A stretch of 64,000 bases of DNA, taken from contig MPNW01000282.1 of NCBI GenBank assembly GCA_011800805.1, forward strand, positions 1 to 64,000, in the 5' to 3' direction. This DNA is from Hirudo medicinalis (lineage: Eukaryota; Annelida; Clitellata; Hirudinida; Hirudinidae). Each line of letters opens with the position of its first letter. The stretch's first letter is position 1. Both the position numbers and the translations under genes were made by a program. Below, piece by piece: positions 23,157 through 38,300 of the stretch. A model generated the notes under the pieces. It was not told the origin of the DNA. It saw nothing but the letters and a program-made list of their open reading frames with translations, and ran no database searches.

Positions 23157-24336
23157 ATGGAGGCTTCGGTGCTCGCTTTGGCCCCCAATTTGGGAGTCAA
23201 GACGGACTCAATCATAAAGTATTTCTGAAGACTTTAACGTGGCCCATTTGCCAAATTATTAATTTTTACTGATTTCGCTTAGAAAGGCAACAGAACTGGC
23301 GAGAATAGCGGAATCGAAGTGGAAAAGCAGCTCTTTGTCATCGCTAAACGTTTCCAGCACTTCCATAGCTGTGATGTGCCTGGAATTGGCAGCTACTCAC
23401 AATTCCCAACACGTTGACAGAGTAAATAAATTATAACTTAATTTATTTTATAAACAAGTATATAGGCACTTTTCCAAACAGGATGCTGCAATTCGACTGA
23501 GCACCTTAACAAAAAAGACGTATTTGACAGCTTTTAAATTCGTTCAACAAATGTTGGACATGAGGCAAGACACCTCCATCTCAAATTTGTCAATTCAATT
23601 TGGATGCTCGGAGGCAAAGAAATTAGCAGAACAGATCCTTTCAAGGTAAGTGAAGACACGAACACTTATTTTTATAAATTGGTTCCATATTTTTTATAAA
23701 ATATTGTGGATGACAGGTACCAGTCATCCCAAAGCAATCTGGATCTTGCAGACTTTAATGCTGAACTTTTCAATGCTGCTTCTTTATATGCAGCTTGCAA
23801 GTATGTTGTTACAATAATTGCTGATTTATTGAAACAGCAGGATGTACAAGCTTTTACATTCAATATGTATGTTTTGATTTTAAAGGAAGTTAAAGTTTAA
23901 AATCGACAAGGCCAAGATTGTGGCTTCTGTTGGAATCAAGAAATCAGTTTTCGACCGTTTGGTTTTGCAGTTTGAGAAGATTGCAGCAGAAGTCATTGGC
24001 ACAAAAGGTGCTCAATTTTCTATCAAATATTTATTTTTTAAAGTATTAACACAAAAATAACAATAAAATGTTTGCAGAAAATCCGTGCACAAATGAAGTG
24101 GAAGTATCGAGAAATCTTGCCGATTCTATAGAACAAGTATCCGGTGGGTGTACTTGATTGTGTTTTGCAATCTCTGAGACTGTTCACTCAAACTGCAGCT
24201 TATCCTTAAAGAGACATTTGAAAGTGGCAAAGCTGGAAGTTTTGGAAAACTAACAAAGGAAGATGAAGAGGAGGATTACCAGACCTGGAAAAAGAGAATC
24301 CTTTCTCAAGCCAGAGCAGCATTGGCTCAAAAGTGA
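23157..24336 (+). CDS. ORC6: Origin recognition complex subunit 6
   Basis: ORC6, the TFIIB-like subunit of the origin recognition complex that loads MCM helicases. Seven exons: 23157-23218, 23283-23421, 23482-23645, 23717-23800, 23886-24007, 24078-24143, 24212-24336, giving 253 residues (human ORC6 has 252). The N-terminal cyclin-like fold shows VMCLELAATH. The second fold shows NAASLYAACKKLKFKIDKAK then IVASVGIKKSVFDRL, the most diagnostic block. The acidic/basic tail DYQTWKKRIL matches the C-terminal helix that contacts ORC3 in other animals. Starts MEASVLALAP; the stop at 24334-24336 is followed by AATAAA at 24391. All junctions are in phase. Confidence 0.96.
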
Positions 24337-25660
24337 TGCAGACATGAATTGAACACTAGCCCTTCGTTATATATAGATCCAATTAATATAAATAAATTAT
24401 TTTGTTAAACTAAGTCATGTCATTCGAGGAGGTTCATCATTAAGCTGAAATGCTTCAACTGATCCATATGCTTTCGAAACATGGTCGTCGGTCATTTATT
24501 TACATAGCGTCGAACTGGCTGATCATTTCTATTCCAGTCGAAAGATCAGCGAGTTTAAGCAAACTTTAGGCTCCCTCTCCAGTTCTGATGTTATTTGCTA
24601 CTTGCCTGCTCCAAAGCACCGCACACGGATGTCACCGACGTAGTTGATTCTCTGAGATTCTGATTCTTTGCAAACCGGCGTGTTCCATACTTGTGCTTTT
24701 TTCTTTGTAGATGCCGTAGCAGGGCGTGGCTTTGATTTATTTCAATACACATTCGCTCGCTTCAGACTGTAGAAATGTCCGCTCGATATTACATGAGAAA
24801 AATAAATATTTGCTCTCGTACTACTTCAAGACTTTCGAGACACAACTCTCTATCCCTGTTACCGCATTCGTCATTATTTTTCTTTCTCGTAAAAGTAGAT
24901 AAGCTTAACCAGCTTTAGAAGAATGTAAATTATTTCGTCACTCTGTCGAAAATAATGGATGCACAGTAGACGCCCACAATGTAAACAATACTAATCCTTT
25001 TGAAGAGTAAACGCAAACGAGTCATATAATTGGATTCCGATCGTCGTGTGTCTCACGGATAATGTCATACATTTTCCATTTAGTCTCTCGTCATATGCCG
25101 TACTGGCCACCATATGTCCATTTCATATTCGTCCAAGTGACAACTAATCTCGAGACGTAATTTGATTATGGCGAGAATATTTGTTGGAGTTTTATTATTA
25201 TTAGACATTGACGACGAATATTTTGAGGATTAAGTTTTGAGATTAAACCCTTAAAAGGTTCGAACATGAAATAGTTTCTAAATTCCAAAAGAACCACTGC
25301 TTCGTTGCAATTAATCAAAAATTCATTGAGTGCCACTTTGGTGCACTTCATAACTTCTTTGTCATAGCTGACATGGTGCTCCAAGCTGATCATAAAATGC
25401 CAAACGTGTGCTGTTAAAGTCGCTGTGATCGATCACAATAAAATTGCAATTTCTTATTCCAATTGTAAAAAGAAACACAACTTGAGATATGGAGTTTTAT
25501 TTTCAATAAGCATAGAAAAATCTGGCAATAAAACGTGAATCCATTGGTCAAAAATCGAAGCAACCCGGCATGCCCGACGTGCAACATCTCGAACGAAAAA
25601 ACTAGAATTGCAAACAACTCAAAAATATAATGAAGCAGGTTAGAGCGAGCATTGGATTCG
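24337..25660. other. Non-coding region after ORC6
   Basis: Contains the AATAAA poly(A) signal at 24391. A 75-codon minus ORF (25166-25393) and a 67-codon one (25414-25617) show no recognisable domain, so neither is called. Confidence 0.5.
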
Positions 25661-25670
25661 GGGGATTAAA

Positions 25671-26713
25671 TGTGAAATACCTCAACTCGACGAAAAGGAG
25701 AAAGCTATCAGGAAGTAAAGCTATCATTAAGGGCTGGGTTAACTCTACTGACACATGAAATCTACTCTGACAACTTATCTGGACACTCTAAAACCATTAA
25801 AAAAAGACAGAAAGAATGGATATCCAGCAACCAAATGATGAAGCTGATTAAAGCTATAAAAACTGTCACAGTTTGGTTATCAACAAAAAGAAATTTGAAC
25901 TGATTTGAAACACATCCCCCACAAGAAGATCCAACTCATTAATTGACAGAAAAAATTGTAAATAGTTTCCTTTAGTCACCATTTTAGGAGATAAAAATGA
26001 ATATGAGCTCAAAGACTTGCTTCCAGTAGGTCGGTATCCTGGATTTTTTTTGGATGGACACAAGGTGGCCGTCGACAACGAAAAAAGTTACGAGCTATGA
26101 AAAATACGGAGGCATTTGAAGTAAAATTAGTGAAATTCAGCTTTGTAACACCAGGATGCGATATGCAAGAAGACATGCTGTTATTAAGAGGCCGAAAATC
26201 ACGATCCGAATTCAACTGAAACTCAAACATGCCGATCCGAAATGAAATGAATGAACGTTTTGTTGCTACGGCGACAAGAAAGGAAAAATTAATTCCATTG
26301 ACAGAATAATGCTGCCTGTCTCAGAAGGCTTTTCTCCAAAGGATTTGTGACCCTAAAATCTGCTTAAAGTCTCATCATTGTTAGCTATGTTTCCACACTG
26401 TAATTAAGCAACATTTTCATGATTTCCAAAAGTTCAATAAGGGGATAATCTTTTTATAGAAACACATGCAAACACTATTCTCACAAAATATAAAAACATT
26501 AATCAAATAATGACGATCTCGAACATCACGAAAGCTTTTTTAACTTTAAAATAGAAAAAGCATGTCTTAAGCAGAATTTTCAGCATGATTTGAAATATAA
26601 AGAGTTGTCTGACAAGCTGAGAGCCTGTCAGAAGCAGGTAAAATGTGCAATACATAAACAGTTTGTCTAAGTCTCCAGGTGCTTGATGAAATCTATGAAT
26701 CTCAGCAGATGTA
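25671..26713 (+). other. Possible exons of an unrecognised + strand gene
   Basis: Three fragments look coding but match nothing I know. (1) An open frame 25671-25903 (GESYQEVKLSLRAGLTLLTH and onward). (2) 25990-26096 (DKNEYELKDLLPVGRYPGFF and onward). (3) A frame ending KELSDKLRACQKQ at 26638, then an apparent 39-bp intron (CAG|GTAAAA, TCTCCAG) leading to VLDEIYESQQM and a stop at 26711-26713. Fragment 3 is helix-prone. An intron this short is below the usual animal minimum, so the call is weak. It could be a diverged pseudogene. Confidence 0.2.
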
Positions 26714-26815
26714 ATGAAATTAAGATTGGCTACTACCTTTGAAAAGAGTCAATCATCAAGTTCAAAGCAGATTTGGATAAAGTTAAAAATAGAATCTATA
26801 AAAAATGTCTGACAA

Positions 26816-27526
26816 TTAGGCGATCATACAACACTTTCCACACTTCTTCTTTTTCTTCAAGTTAATTTCTTCTGCTTTTTGTGGTGTTTCTAGAGTGCTG
26901 GTAACTTTTGAAACTTCTACCACAACTGACTGGGATTCACCTTTCTGGACAACATCTTGTGTGGAATGAACCTGGCCTTCAAGGCTGTTCGAAGTGTTAC
27001 ATTGCATATCGTCATCTACTTGGTTAGAATCTTTAGGAACGTTATTGTTTTCCATAGCATCTGGATCTGCAATGTGGATCTCTGTCCGAGTGATGGTGGA
27101 GTGAGATATGATATAATCGGCCTTTTGCGAAAGAACTCCGTCAACATTGAAAGGGTTTCCTCCATTTTCATTCCTAAACATTAAATTGTTAAATTTAACG
27201 TAAAGAAATTATGAATGTTCTCACCAAAAACCAGAGATAATAAAAATCGTGCAGTACTAATTCCTACAAAACCTTATTTACTTAGACAAACGGCAGGTTA
27301 CGGATTAGTAAAAAAGTTTTGCCATATATATGGATTTTGCAATGCCTCAGTTTGTAATATCAAAGGTCAAGAATGGATCACGTCCGAAAACGGTCATTCG
27401 TAGTAAACTAACGATCGCTAAGTCGTAAGTGCAAATATTTAAAAAAATACAATTGCAGTAAAATTTCGACGACGACGCTTTGCTTAGAACTAACTTCGAA
27501 ACTACAACAGATGTTTCGTCTGCCAT
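26816..27526 (-). CDS. Small acidic protein with a polybasic CaaX tail
   Basis: Two exons, 27495-27526 (MADETSVVVS) and 26816-27173, join in phase (donor CGAA|GTTAGT, acceptor TTTAG|G) to give 129 residues. The middle is polar and acidic without a recognised fold. The C-terminus is LKKKKKCGKCCMIA: five lysines, three cysteines and a terminal CMIA that fits a CaaX prenylation motif. A prenylated and possibly palmitoylated membrane-anchored protein is therefore likely. The tail resembles that of paralemmin (KKHRCKCC followed by a CaaX end), but the rest does not clearly match. The gene is head-to-head with cytohesin, 725 bp apart. Confidence 0.55.
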
Positions 27527-28251
27527 GTTGTGAGTTTTCATTCGCCGAGACCAGGGATGACTACCTTAAAGAACTTTAATATAAAGGATGTTATAACTTT
27601 TATTCAGAAAAAGTACAACACACCAATTTCTACTAAACTCTTCAATAATATTTTTGTCGCGATTTCAACTCGAGATTAAAGACTCGGAGCACCATAGCCC
27701 TATTCCGAAGTGGGCTTCTGAACACCTTCTGTCCAATGGTGCAATTGGATTGCCTAAATTGTATACATGCATTTCATTTTATATCAGTAGCTCACTTTCA
27801 TTTCATTCCATTTTAGGCCTTAGTATGCGTTATGCACAACCCTTTAAACGAATAAACAGATTAGCAATTTCTGAATAACTCTCTTCCCAATATTTTAAAT
27901 TCGGAATGAAATGACTTTGCAGTTATCCAATTAGCGTTGCTTATCAAAAAATTATTTGGATAAGTATTTGTTTTATTATTATTATTATTATATAATTCTA
28001 AAACCATGCTTATTATTACATGAAGAAATCCTTCATACCTGAGAATTTAGCGTTTAGATTTGTGTAGACATTTTCTATTAACCAAATATTTCTCTGATTT
28101 ATAAATTAGTTACAAATGGTTAGGGTTAACCGTAAACTTCCCGCTGTATTATTCTGGGGAAGTGCTTACAAAATATGTTTTTAAACGCGGATGTTCGCTG
28201 AAGGATATGTTTGATACTGATCTTTAATTCAGTCCTAATTCACAGTTGACT
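27527..28251. promoter_or_regulatory. Divergent promoter region, CaaX gene / cytohesin
   Basis: 725 bp lie between the two outward-facing start codons (27526 minus, 28252 plus). There is no coding sequence I can support. The region must hold the 5' ends of both genes; no TATA or initiator element is certain. Confidence 0.4.
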
Positions 28252-31200
28252 ATGGCCGAGGAGGACATCACTATTCCATACACAAGTTAATTTTTAATTA
28301 TTCTTGTGAACATGTAATGTTGATTGAAAATTTATTTAGTGCATTTTCTAATCAGATTTAAGTCTTGAAGAGAAGGTTCAGTTGGCCAGAATATGTAAGA
28401 GGAAAGAACAACTTATTTTGGAGATAGAGGTAAAGTATCTCTAATATTAGGAAGTTACTAGCTATACAAATATTTGAAGTATTCAGAAGCTAATTATTTG
28501 AATGATTATCAAGCAACTAAGAGAGGAAATCTTACAAGTCACAAGTGAAATTGAAGCTTATGAAAATAATGAATTAGAGAAGTAAGTTACAGCCATTAAA
28601 CACTTGGAAATAGCTGCTTATAAAGCAATAATAAAAAAAAAATTGCTAGCAAATAAAGGATTTTTATTCTTGGGAATGTGCGACACTCAAACTATTTCTT
28701 GGTAAATAGCCTCATTAATCAAATGATGAGGTAAAACTATTTGAAAAGCATAATATAAATTGTTGAATATTTAATTGAATTATTTTTGAGTCATAATCTC
28801 TGAATCCAAGCTTTGATGAGCTGGTTTGTTTCTTTTTCAACATATTTTGGACTAGTTTATTTATCACACAAAGTTGTGAACTTAAATTCCAGAGAAACTA
28901 TATAGCTAATTGTGTTTCAAACTTTCTTTATACCAAGGCACATTATTTTTGAAGAAGCTAGCTGTAAGGTTATTTTTTACAAACAATTTAAAATTTATAG
29001 GGAAAATCCTCAAGCAAGATATGCTCACATTGGGAAAAAAAAATTTAACATTGATCCATCCAAGGTGATTTGTAAAGTTTATTTGCCAAAATGTTATCTG
29101 AGTTAGTAACTGATTTAAAAATTTAACGAACATTGAAAAAATAAAAATAAATGTAATCAGTAAATGAAATAAGCGATAAAGACGCCATCATCTTACGAGC
29201 ACAAATACATTTCAACCAAAAGGGCATCGACTACTTGATCGAACACGAGGTCATTGACAACACAGCGGAAAGCATTGCAAAGTTCTTGTACAAGGGAGAA
29301 GGTTTGAGCAAAACTGCCATTGGAAATTATTTTGGAGAGAAGTGAGCCTCAGAGATTTATGCAAATTAGAATGCATAGTATTATTTAGTTATGATAATAT
29401 TTGTTGTTATTAAATATAAGCACGTTAATACAAGTTATTGTTATTGCGGTCGCTTTTGGCAAGTTAAATGATGAGTTAAAAATAATTGCACCCTATTTTG
29501 TTATAATTAATGTTAAAATTAAATTTTTACTAATATTTATGTTAATGTAATAAAAAATGATTACACATTATTTTCATCATAGCTAATATCCTTGATGCTT
29601 TTTTTATCTTGTTAAATTTTTAAATTCAATTTCCTCAATGGAAGACATGATTTCTGGAATCCATTAAAAAGTTGCATCCGACTGGAGTCGCCTCATTCCA
29701 GTGGTCTGAAGACATCAATTTAAAATTAATTATTTTTTTATAAAAACTCAACAAATAGTTTCATAATTTCTAGTTCCATTTCAAACATTCAACAAATTTG
29801 CCCAATTTGCTTCAAAAATAGAAGATTGAAAATAAGATTATTTAAGGAATAATTCCTAATTTTATTTGTCTTTTACTTTCATATCAGGGATGACTTCAAC
29901 ATTGAGGTTCTCAAGACTTTCATTCTACTCACAGATTTCGAGGGAATGCCTCTGATGGATGCTTTTAGGTTTAACACAAGCTTATTTGTTGTTGTGGTCG
30001 GGTGGCTTTTACAACCCTGTCGGTTGTTATCGGCTAATTAATTATTGGTCATGCAGATATTAATTAATTTCATTTAGTAATTTCAACGATAATTGACGGG
30101 TAAATGTCGAGCCAATTGTCGTTCGCCAGGCATTACTTGTCGGGATTTCGTCTGCCCGGCGAGGCTCAGAAAATCGACAGAATTGTAGAAAAATTCTCTG
30201 AAAGATACCACGAACAGAATCCAGACTTCTGCAAACATCCAGGTCAGTTGTTAATATTGAAAAAAAAGTCAATTATGCTAATTACCTGCGACATTTGCAA
30301 CGCATCATTTGAAGTCATCTGATAAATTGCCCGTTCATAATTGGGAAGTAGTTATTGATTTATGGCTGTAGATGGATGTTTTCCATGATGATCTTATTAG
30401 ACGGCAAAGCCCAAGTCTACATTCGTATTTATTTCCGACCCAAAATTTCCTTTCAGTTGTTTCTTGTTTCATGATTTCAATTTTTTCAATGATTTCTCAT
30501 GTTTCAAACTGTACTCTTTGTAGACAACTGCTACATTCTTTGCTACTCCATCATCATGATGAACACATGCCTCCACAACATCAACGTCAGGGACAAACCT
30601 TCCGTGGAACAGTTCATCTCCATGAATCGAAACATCGGAGAAGGAGGAAACTTTCCGGACGAACTGCTCAGGGTGAAGATCGCTCGGCCGAGCTGCTCGA
30701 CCTTGGAAGCTGTTTTCAGAATTATTTTAAGTTTTTGTTGTTTACTTCAGGGCATCTACGAAAGCATAAAAAATGAGCCTCTGAAGTTGATAGATGACAG
30801 CGACAGCGACCTCATGCTGACATTCTTCAACCCCGTCAAGGAGGGTTGGCTCTGGAAACAAGGCAAGTTGAAGGGTCATAACTGGTCAATTGAATATTAA
30901 TTGCTTGTTCACTTTCTAGGAGGTCGAGTTAAGAGCTGGAAATGGAGATGGTTCATTTTGAATGACAATTGTTTGTATTATTTTGAGACAATGGAGGTCA
31001 GCTGTATGCATTTTGTTGGAATAAATATTTTGAACAATACATTGAAATACTGAATTATTGATCAATCTGCATCATTTGTAGGACAAAGAGCCAAAAGGAA
31101 TCATACCTCTGGAAAATGTCCAGGTGAGAGAAGTACCGAGCACTCACAGGCAGCACTGCTTTGAAATTCATTCCAAGGGAAATGATGTCATCAAGGCATG

Positions 31201-31694
31201 CAAGACCAATTCGGAAGGGAAAGTTGTTGAAGGTTGTAGTGCAAAAAAAAAAAAATAACACATTCTTTTAGTATGTTAGGCATTTTTAATGTTTTGAACA
31301 TCAAAGAGAATTTTGAACTATCAAATGAAAAGAAATAATTGATCCATTTCTTTCCTCCAAATACCAAACATCCAGGGAAACACAATGTTTACAAGATGAG
31401 CGCACAAACCTCGGACGACAGAGAAGAGTGGATTCGAGCCATAAGGTAGGTTTCCTCTTTTAACAATAGCTGTCATGAATGCTTCATCGGCTTTACTTAT
31501 AAGTTGTCATAATTAAGATTTGGAAGCAGTATATTGTCATGAATGCTGTGCAAATAATCATTCAGAAAATCATTTATACATATTTTCATTATGTGTTATG
31601 TCAAACTCCAACAATGTTTCTTAGGACCAGCGTCAGCGACAACCCATTCTACGCGATGCTCGCGAGTCGACGGAAAAAGGCTTCCGAGGGGTGA
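28252..31694 (+). CDS. CYTH: Cytohesin (ARF guanine nucleotide exchange factor)
   Basis: Cytohesin activates ARF GTPases at membranes rich in phosphoinositides. Thirteen exons: 28252-28285, 28356-28429, 28514-28581, 29001-29064, 29223-29341, 29888-29968, 30130-30242, 30524-30672, 30751-30862, 30920-30996, 31082-31232, 31376-31445, 31625-31694, giving 393 residues (human CYTH1 about 398). Order: N-terminal coiled coil ([20 protein letters not shown]), Sec7 domain with the catalytic glutamate in [16 protein letters not shown] and with [14 protein letters not shown] and [15 protein letters not shown], then a PH domain ([37 protein letters not shown]). A short basic tail (SRRKKASEG) ends it. The intron after 30862 has a GC donor and falls exactly between the two PH-loop glycines. 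Confidence 0.97.
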
Positions 31695-32376
31695 ATCGAC
31701 ATCGAACCAACAACAAAATCGTAATATACAAGGGACTTGATAGACAGCTAATCACATAAATTCGTTACGCTGAAGACTGACGTATTCCCTACTGCAGGTT
31801 CGGTGATCGTGAGAGGATATTTTTCACAAAGTGCAATCAAATCATTGACATTAGTTTTCCTTAAGTTGCAATTCCAAGGCCAGCTTGATGAGAATGATAT
31901 TAATTTCCATAGAAAATACTCTGGTTTTGGATTGCAGACGATCGACTTTTGCCGCCTTACTTTGTTTTGACCTTCGGCAGGTGCTTGCAATCAGATCCGA
32001 GCTTCATTTGAATTATGCAAATTTCTTGATTTTTGTATTCATTTGATACTCAGTTTGTTGTTTTTTTTGACATTCCACTTCAATTAAATTAAAAGTTTCT
32101 TATTGAGAAGTTCTGAATCACTTTTATTTCGAACAAGGAGAATCACAATATTAATTTTAAACATGTTCACTTAAAACAGGCAGTTCTCAAATTTCAACAA
32201 CGCCACCGATTTAGAAAACTCGGTGGATAATAGCTGTCGTGCAAAACACATCTAAAATGACTGTTCCCTCCCAAGTCAACAAGGTTTAAAAAGATCACCA
32301 AATGAAAAGATAAAACTCACGCAAGATTAACAAATAGTTAAGTTATTATCAACAATTGGCATAAAATGCCGATTAC
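31695..32376. other. Tail-to-tail spacer, cytohesin / Rag
   Basis: 682 bp between two convergent stop codons, AT-rich. A small minus ORF at 31748-31990 has no support. It must contain both 3' UTRs. Confidence 0.5.
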
Positions 32377-34605
<2,229 letters not shown>

Positions 34606-35345
34606 CGCCTATAAAATGTCGTTCAAAACCATAAAGGAATCGCGTAATACAAAAGGCCACCGATAACAACCAGGTCTAGCCAGCTAGTAAATATAAATAC
34701 AGCAAAAGTAATAAAACATTGTTATCGTCGATTATAAAAATCAGTTGTTTTTTATATTTTTAATTAGAACTATTAAAATATATCAAATTTGTACTCTATC
34801 TTAAATTATAGAAGTTTACAGATTATTCGGTTTGGTTTTTTTGAGATTTAAATATTTTCACAATTAATTAATTTTTAACTAAAAACATATATAGTTAGCG
34901 CTACAAAAACAGATAACGCCCCTGAAATTCCGAAATTCCAAAACTCTAAAAACTTTTTATTTCTATTATGTTCTCAGGGTTCTCAGGGCTCCTATAAACA
35001 TAAGCCGTTGCAAATGAATGATAGATTGTTTCGAAATTGAGTCAACATCTAATGCTGTTGCTTTGGTGTACTTAGTATTACAAAGTAATATTACTTATCA
35101 TTTAATGTTTTCCAGACACTAGCCAGACTAGCTCCGCCAAACTGTCCAGCTAATTTCTCACATTTTTTGTTTCGAAATCTTTTTAACTAGCTCAACTTTA
35201 TTATGAACGGGGCTTGATTATTTACTAGCCAATGAGATTATTGAAGAAATGACATTTATTTTGAGTTTTAAAACTAGCTATGCTGTATGCAAGTTTAACT
35301 AAATAGAATATGACTTAGTTATATTATTTATAACAGTTTTATAAA
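34606..35345. promoter_or_regulatory. Divergent promoter region, Rag / Treslin
   Basis: 740 bp between outward-facing start codons. No coding exon was recognised, which matters because Treslin appears to lack its usual N-terminal domain. It is too short to hold the roughly 900 bp that domain would need. Confidence 0.4.
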
Positions 35346-38300
35346 ATGGAACATTTTAATAAATCGACTTACATAATTGTCTATGTTTACATTCTTCAAA
35401 ACAAGGCGGGTGCGGTTGTGCGTTGTGATTTCAATGAAATTCTGGATGTAATTTATAAAAAGGAGATGCATGTACCGACATTAAACTTAAGGATCCAAGT
35501 GTTGCCAGCTTTTGCACCTCTAAAGTAGGAATTGATGATTCTGCAATAAATCGTGTGCAAAAAGCTTATTTAATAATAATAGTTAATTTATAATGCGCCA
35601 TTTGCATAGCGTCAGAGGCGCCTTATTTACTACATTTAATTTTGCAGAGCTTTTATTTTGATAGATTTATTACATTATCTTAGTGCAGGTCATCTGCATA
35701 TTGGTAGATGTTTTTTGCCTTTGCTTGCTGGATGTTTAGATAGGATTAATTAAATCTTAATATCAATGCCATTAAATATTTTTATTTGACAAATATTATT
35801 TCGGAAGATCTAATTCGATGGTCTTGCTTTATGCTTACAGCAGAAAAAAGAAATTTGTGAAAGAATGTCTTATGCTGAATGTTGAATCAAATTTGTTTAC
35901 TCTTCATCTGGAGAGAGTCCAGTTACCAAAGAGAGTTGTAAATTCCCTTCCCAATATTTTAAAAATTGATGACTCTGACGAGGCACAAAAAGTTAAGGAA
36001 AACAACGAACACATTGGGAAATCTCTAAAATGTTTGGCAACCTTTTCTGTTGGTGCAATTCCTCTTTCGTGGAAACAATCTGTGATGTTTGCTGTCATTT
36101 CTGACACGAATCCTGAGGACAAGCTTCAGTCGAGTGCAAAGTTTTCTCAGTTCCTCAACTTTCTTGTCGAGATAAATCAGAATCTAGTTGGTGAAGTGTT
36201 TTATACTCAAGTTGATGCTATTTACTTGTATTTTTTCTGCTGATTAGAATATATAATGAATCGACAACTATGAAATTATTTTTTTGATATTAGATTATAG
36301 ACCTAAATGGTGAGTTGGCCATACTCCAACCCATGTCTTCTTCCCTGGCCACTTTGACGTGCCTCAAGGAGGCATTTCATGGACCTATGAAGAAGTTGTT
36401 TGAGTTGCAGAACGTTCAACACTTGTCGAAGAAGATGGTGGCCACGTTGCTGGATGAAGTGATGTCATTAAAAAATAACCTGACAGTTTCTCAACAAGGT
36501 ATCTATTTTTAATTTTTAAATTTTGTTAAAAATTTATTTAATAAAATTATTGCTTCCCCTAGATGAAGGCGGCGAAAGAAACGCCGTAGAACCTCGAGCC
36601 GAAGTTACGCTCGTGAATCCAATTCGAACGAACCAGAAATCAGTAAAAGTACGTGATCTAAAATTTCAATTAAATTAAACAACTTATTGTTTTTATTATT
36701 GTTGTTGTCTTTGTTGTTATTATTTCACTATTGCACTATATATTTTCACTGACTCAAAAGTTAGGAAGGACTCAGAGCAATCGAAGTATTGGAAGTGCCA
36801 CAAACCAAGTGGAAACAGGAATAGGAAATGTTTCCATGGGACCCAGGAGACCCAAGAGGCCTCTCGAGGATCCGGACGGCATGAAGTCGCCGAAGAGGAT
36901 GAAGAAGTCTTATGAATCTCCCCAGAAGAACCAGAGTGGGTATCTTAATCTGTCGTGCCTTTGCTTTCTAAACTGGTTTTATTAAGTTTCTTTTAAAAAA
37001 TTAAAGTTTTGCGAGGATTGAAGATGAACATCTGTCCACAATTGCATTGCAGCTCTGAGGCCATCGAAGCTGTCGAGGACGAAAAGTGCAGCCTCGTGGA
37101 GAGGTCAGTTGATCCTCGAGAAAAGCAAGGAAATGAGGCAGAAAAGTTTTATGGCCGACGACGACGGCAGTTCCTGCCTCAGCACGTCGCAAGGAGACTC
37201 GTTTGGAAAATCTGGAAATAATGCAGCAACTTCACCTTCTGGCGCTGAGGAACAAGTCATAAATGGAATCTCAGGTTCAGTTATTTTATTAATGGAACTT
37301 CTTGATTTGTTACATTCTGATAGTTTGACTTTAACCATTTCTAATGTATGTAATAAGTCATGCAATGTAATGTGACTTAGATGAAATTGTTGAACAGAGT
37401 TGAAGACGAAGGAAGATCTTCTAGAGTTCCTCCATAAGATGTACGAAAAAGCTTTTGAAGAAGAAGGTGCTCCCGTGACTGCCGCTCAAAATATCGTCAG
37501 AGCCGCGATTCAATACTTCGCCCGACACGTGAACTCTCATGAAAGTTGCTCCAACAATGGACTGGTTTTGGTAAAGTTTTGGCAACAATCACACATTCAA
37601 CAATGCAACGATCGACATGATTTCAATCTTTAACAGGAAGAAACGTACAAGTTACTCACGGAAAACATCCTGTCGAGCAATTTACAAATCAGAGACAAAT
37701 ACGTGATCGAGAACACGCAAGAAGTCGACGAATTTAAGTTGAAAGAGTAAGTTTCCTTAGCTCGTTTTTACACGTTCGATGATGGCATGTCGGATGTCAA
37801 ATTGATTTGATATTGAATTGAAATTGAATTCTTTATTAGATTGCAACTGCAGTGTCTTTTGTATTGTGAGGTGGATTCTGCGTGCTCTTCGACCAAGATT
37901 TGTTGCGACTCCATGGAACCCAGACACGAGAAGGTGGTGCTTGTGGAATTCGCCGTTCGATTTCAACCTTTTAAAATACTTTCGTTCCACCTCGATTCTT
38001 GGAATTGTACATTTTTTCTTTGGTTTATTTATTTTTTAATCGTCTCAGGTCGTGGCCATGCTGAGGACGATGTCTTTCATCAAGGACACCAACTTCCTGT
38101 CAATGTTTTTAAACACCGCCATGCTCGAAAAGTAAGGAAGCCAATTTCTTTAGACACGATTCCGTGACCTTCGTGCGGATATTCGCCAGCTATTAATTTC
38201 GCTTTTGTTTTATTTTGCGATTAAGGCCACCAGATGATTTAATTACCATCGATTAATTGACGTCCGCTAATTCCAGCTACCATCGGAGCAGTCCGAGATT

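Noticed and set aside
27654..27878. 74-codon + ORF
   Set aside because: Low-complexity, no motif, no splice context.
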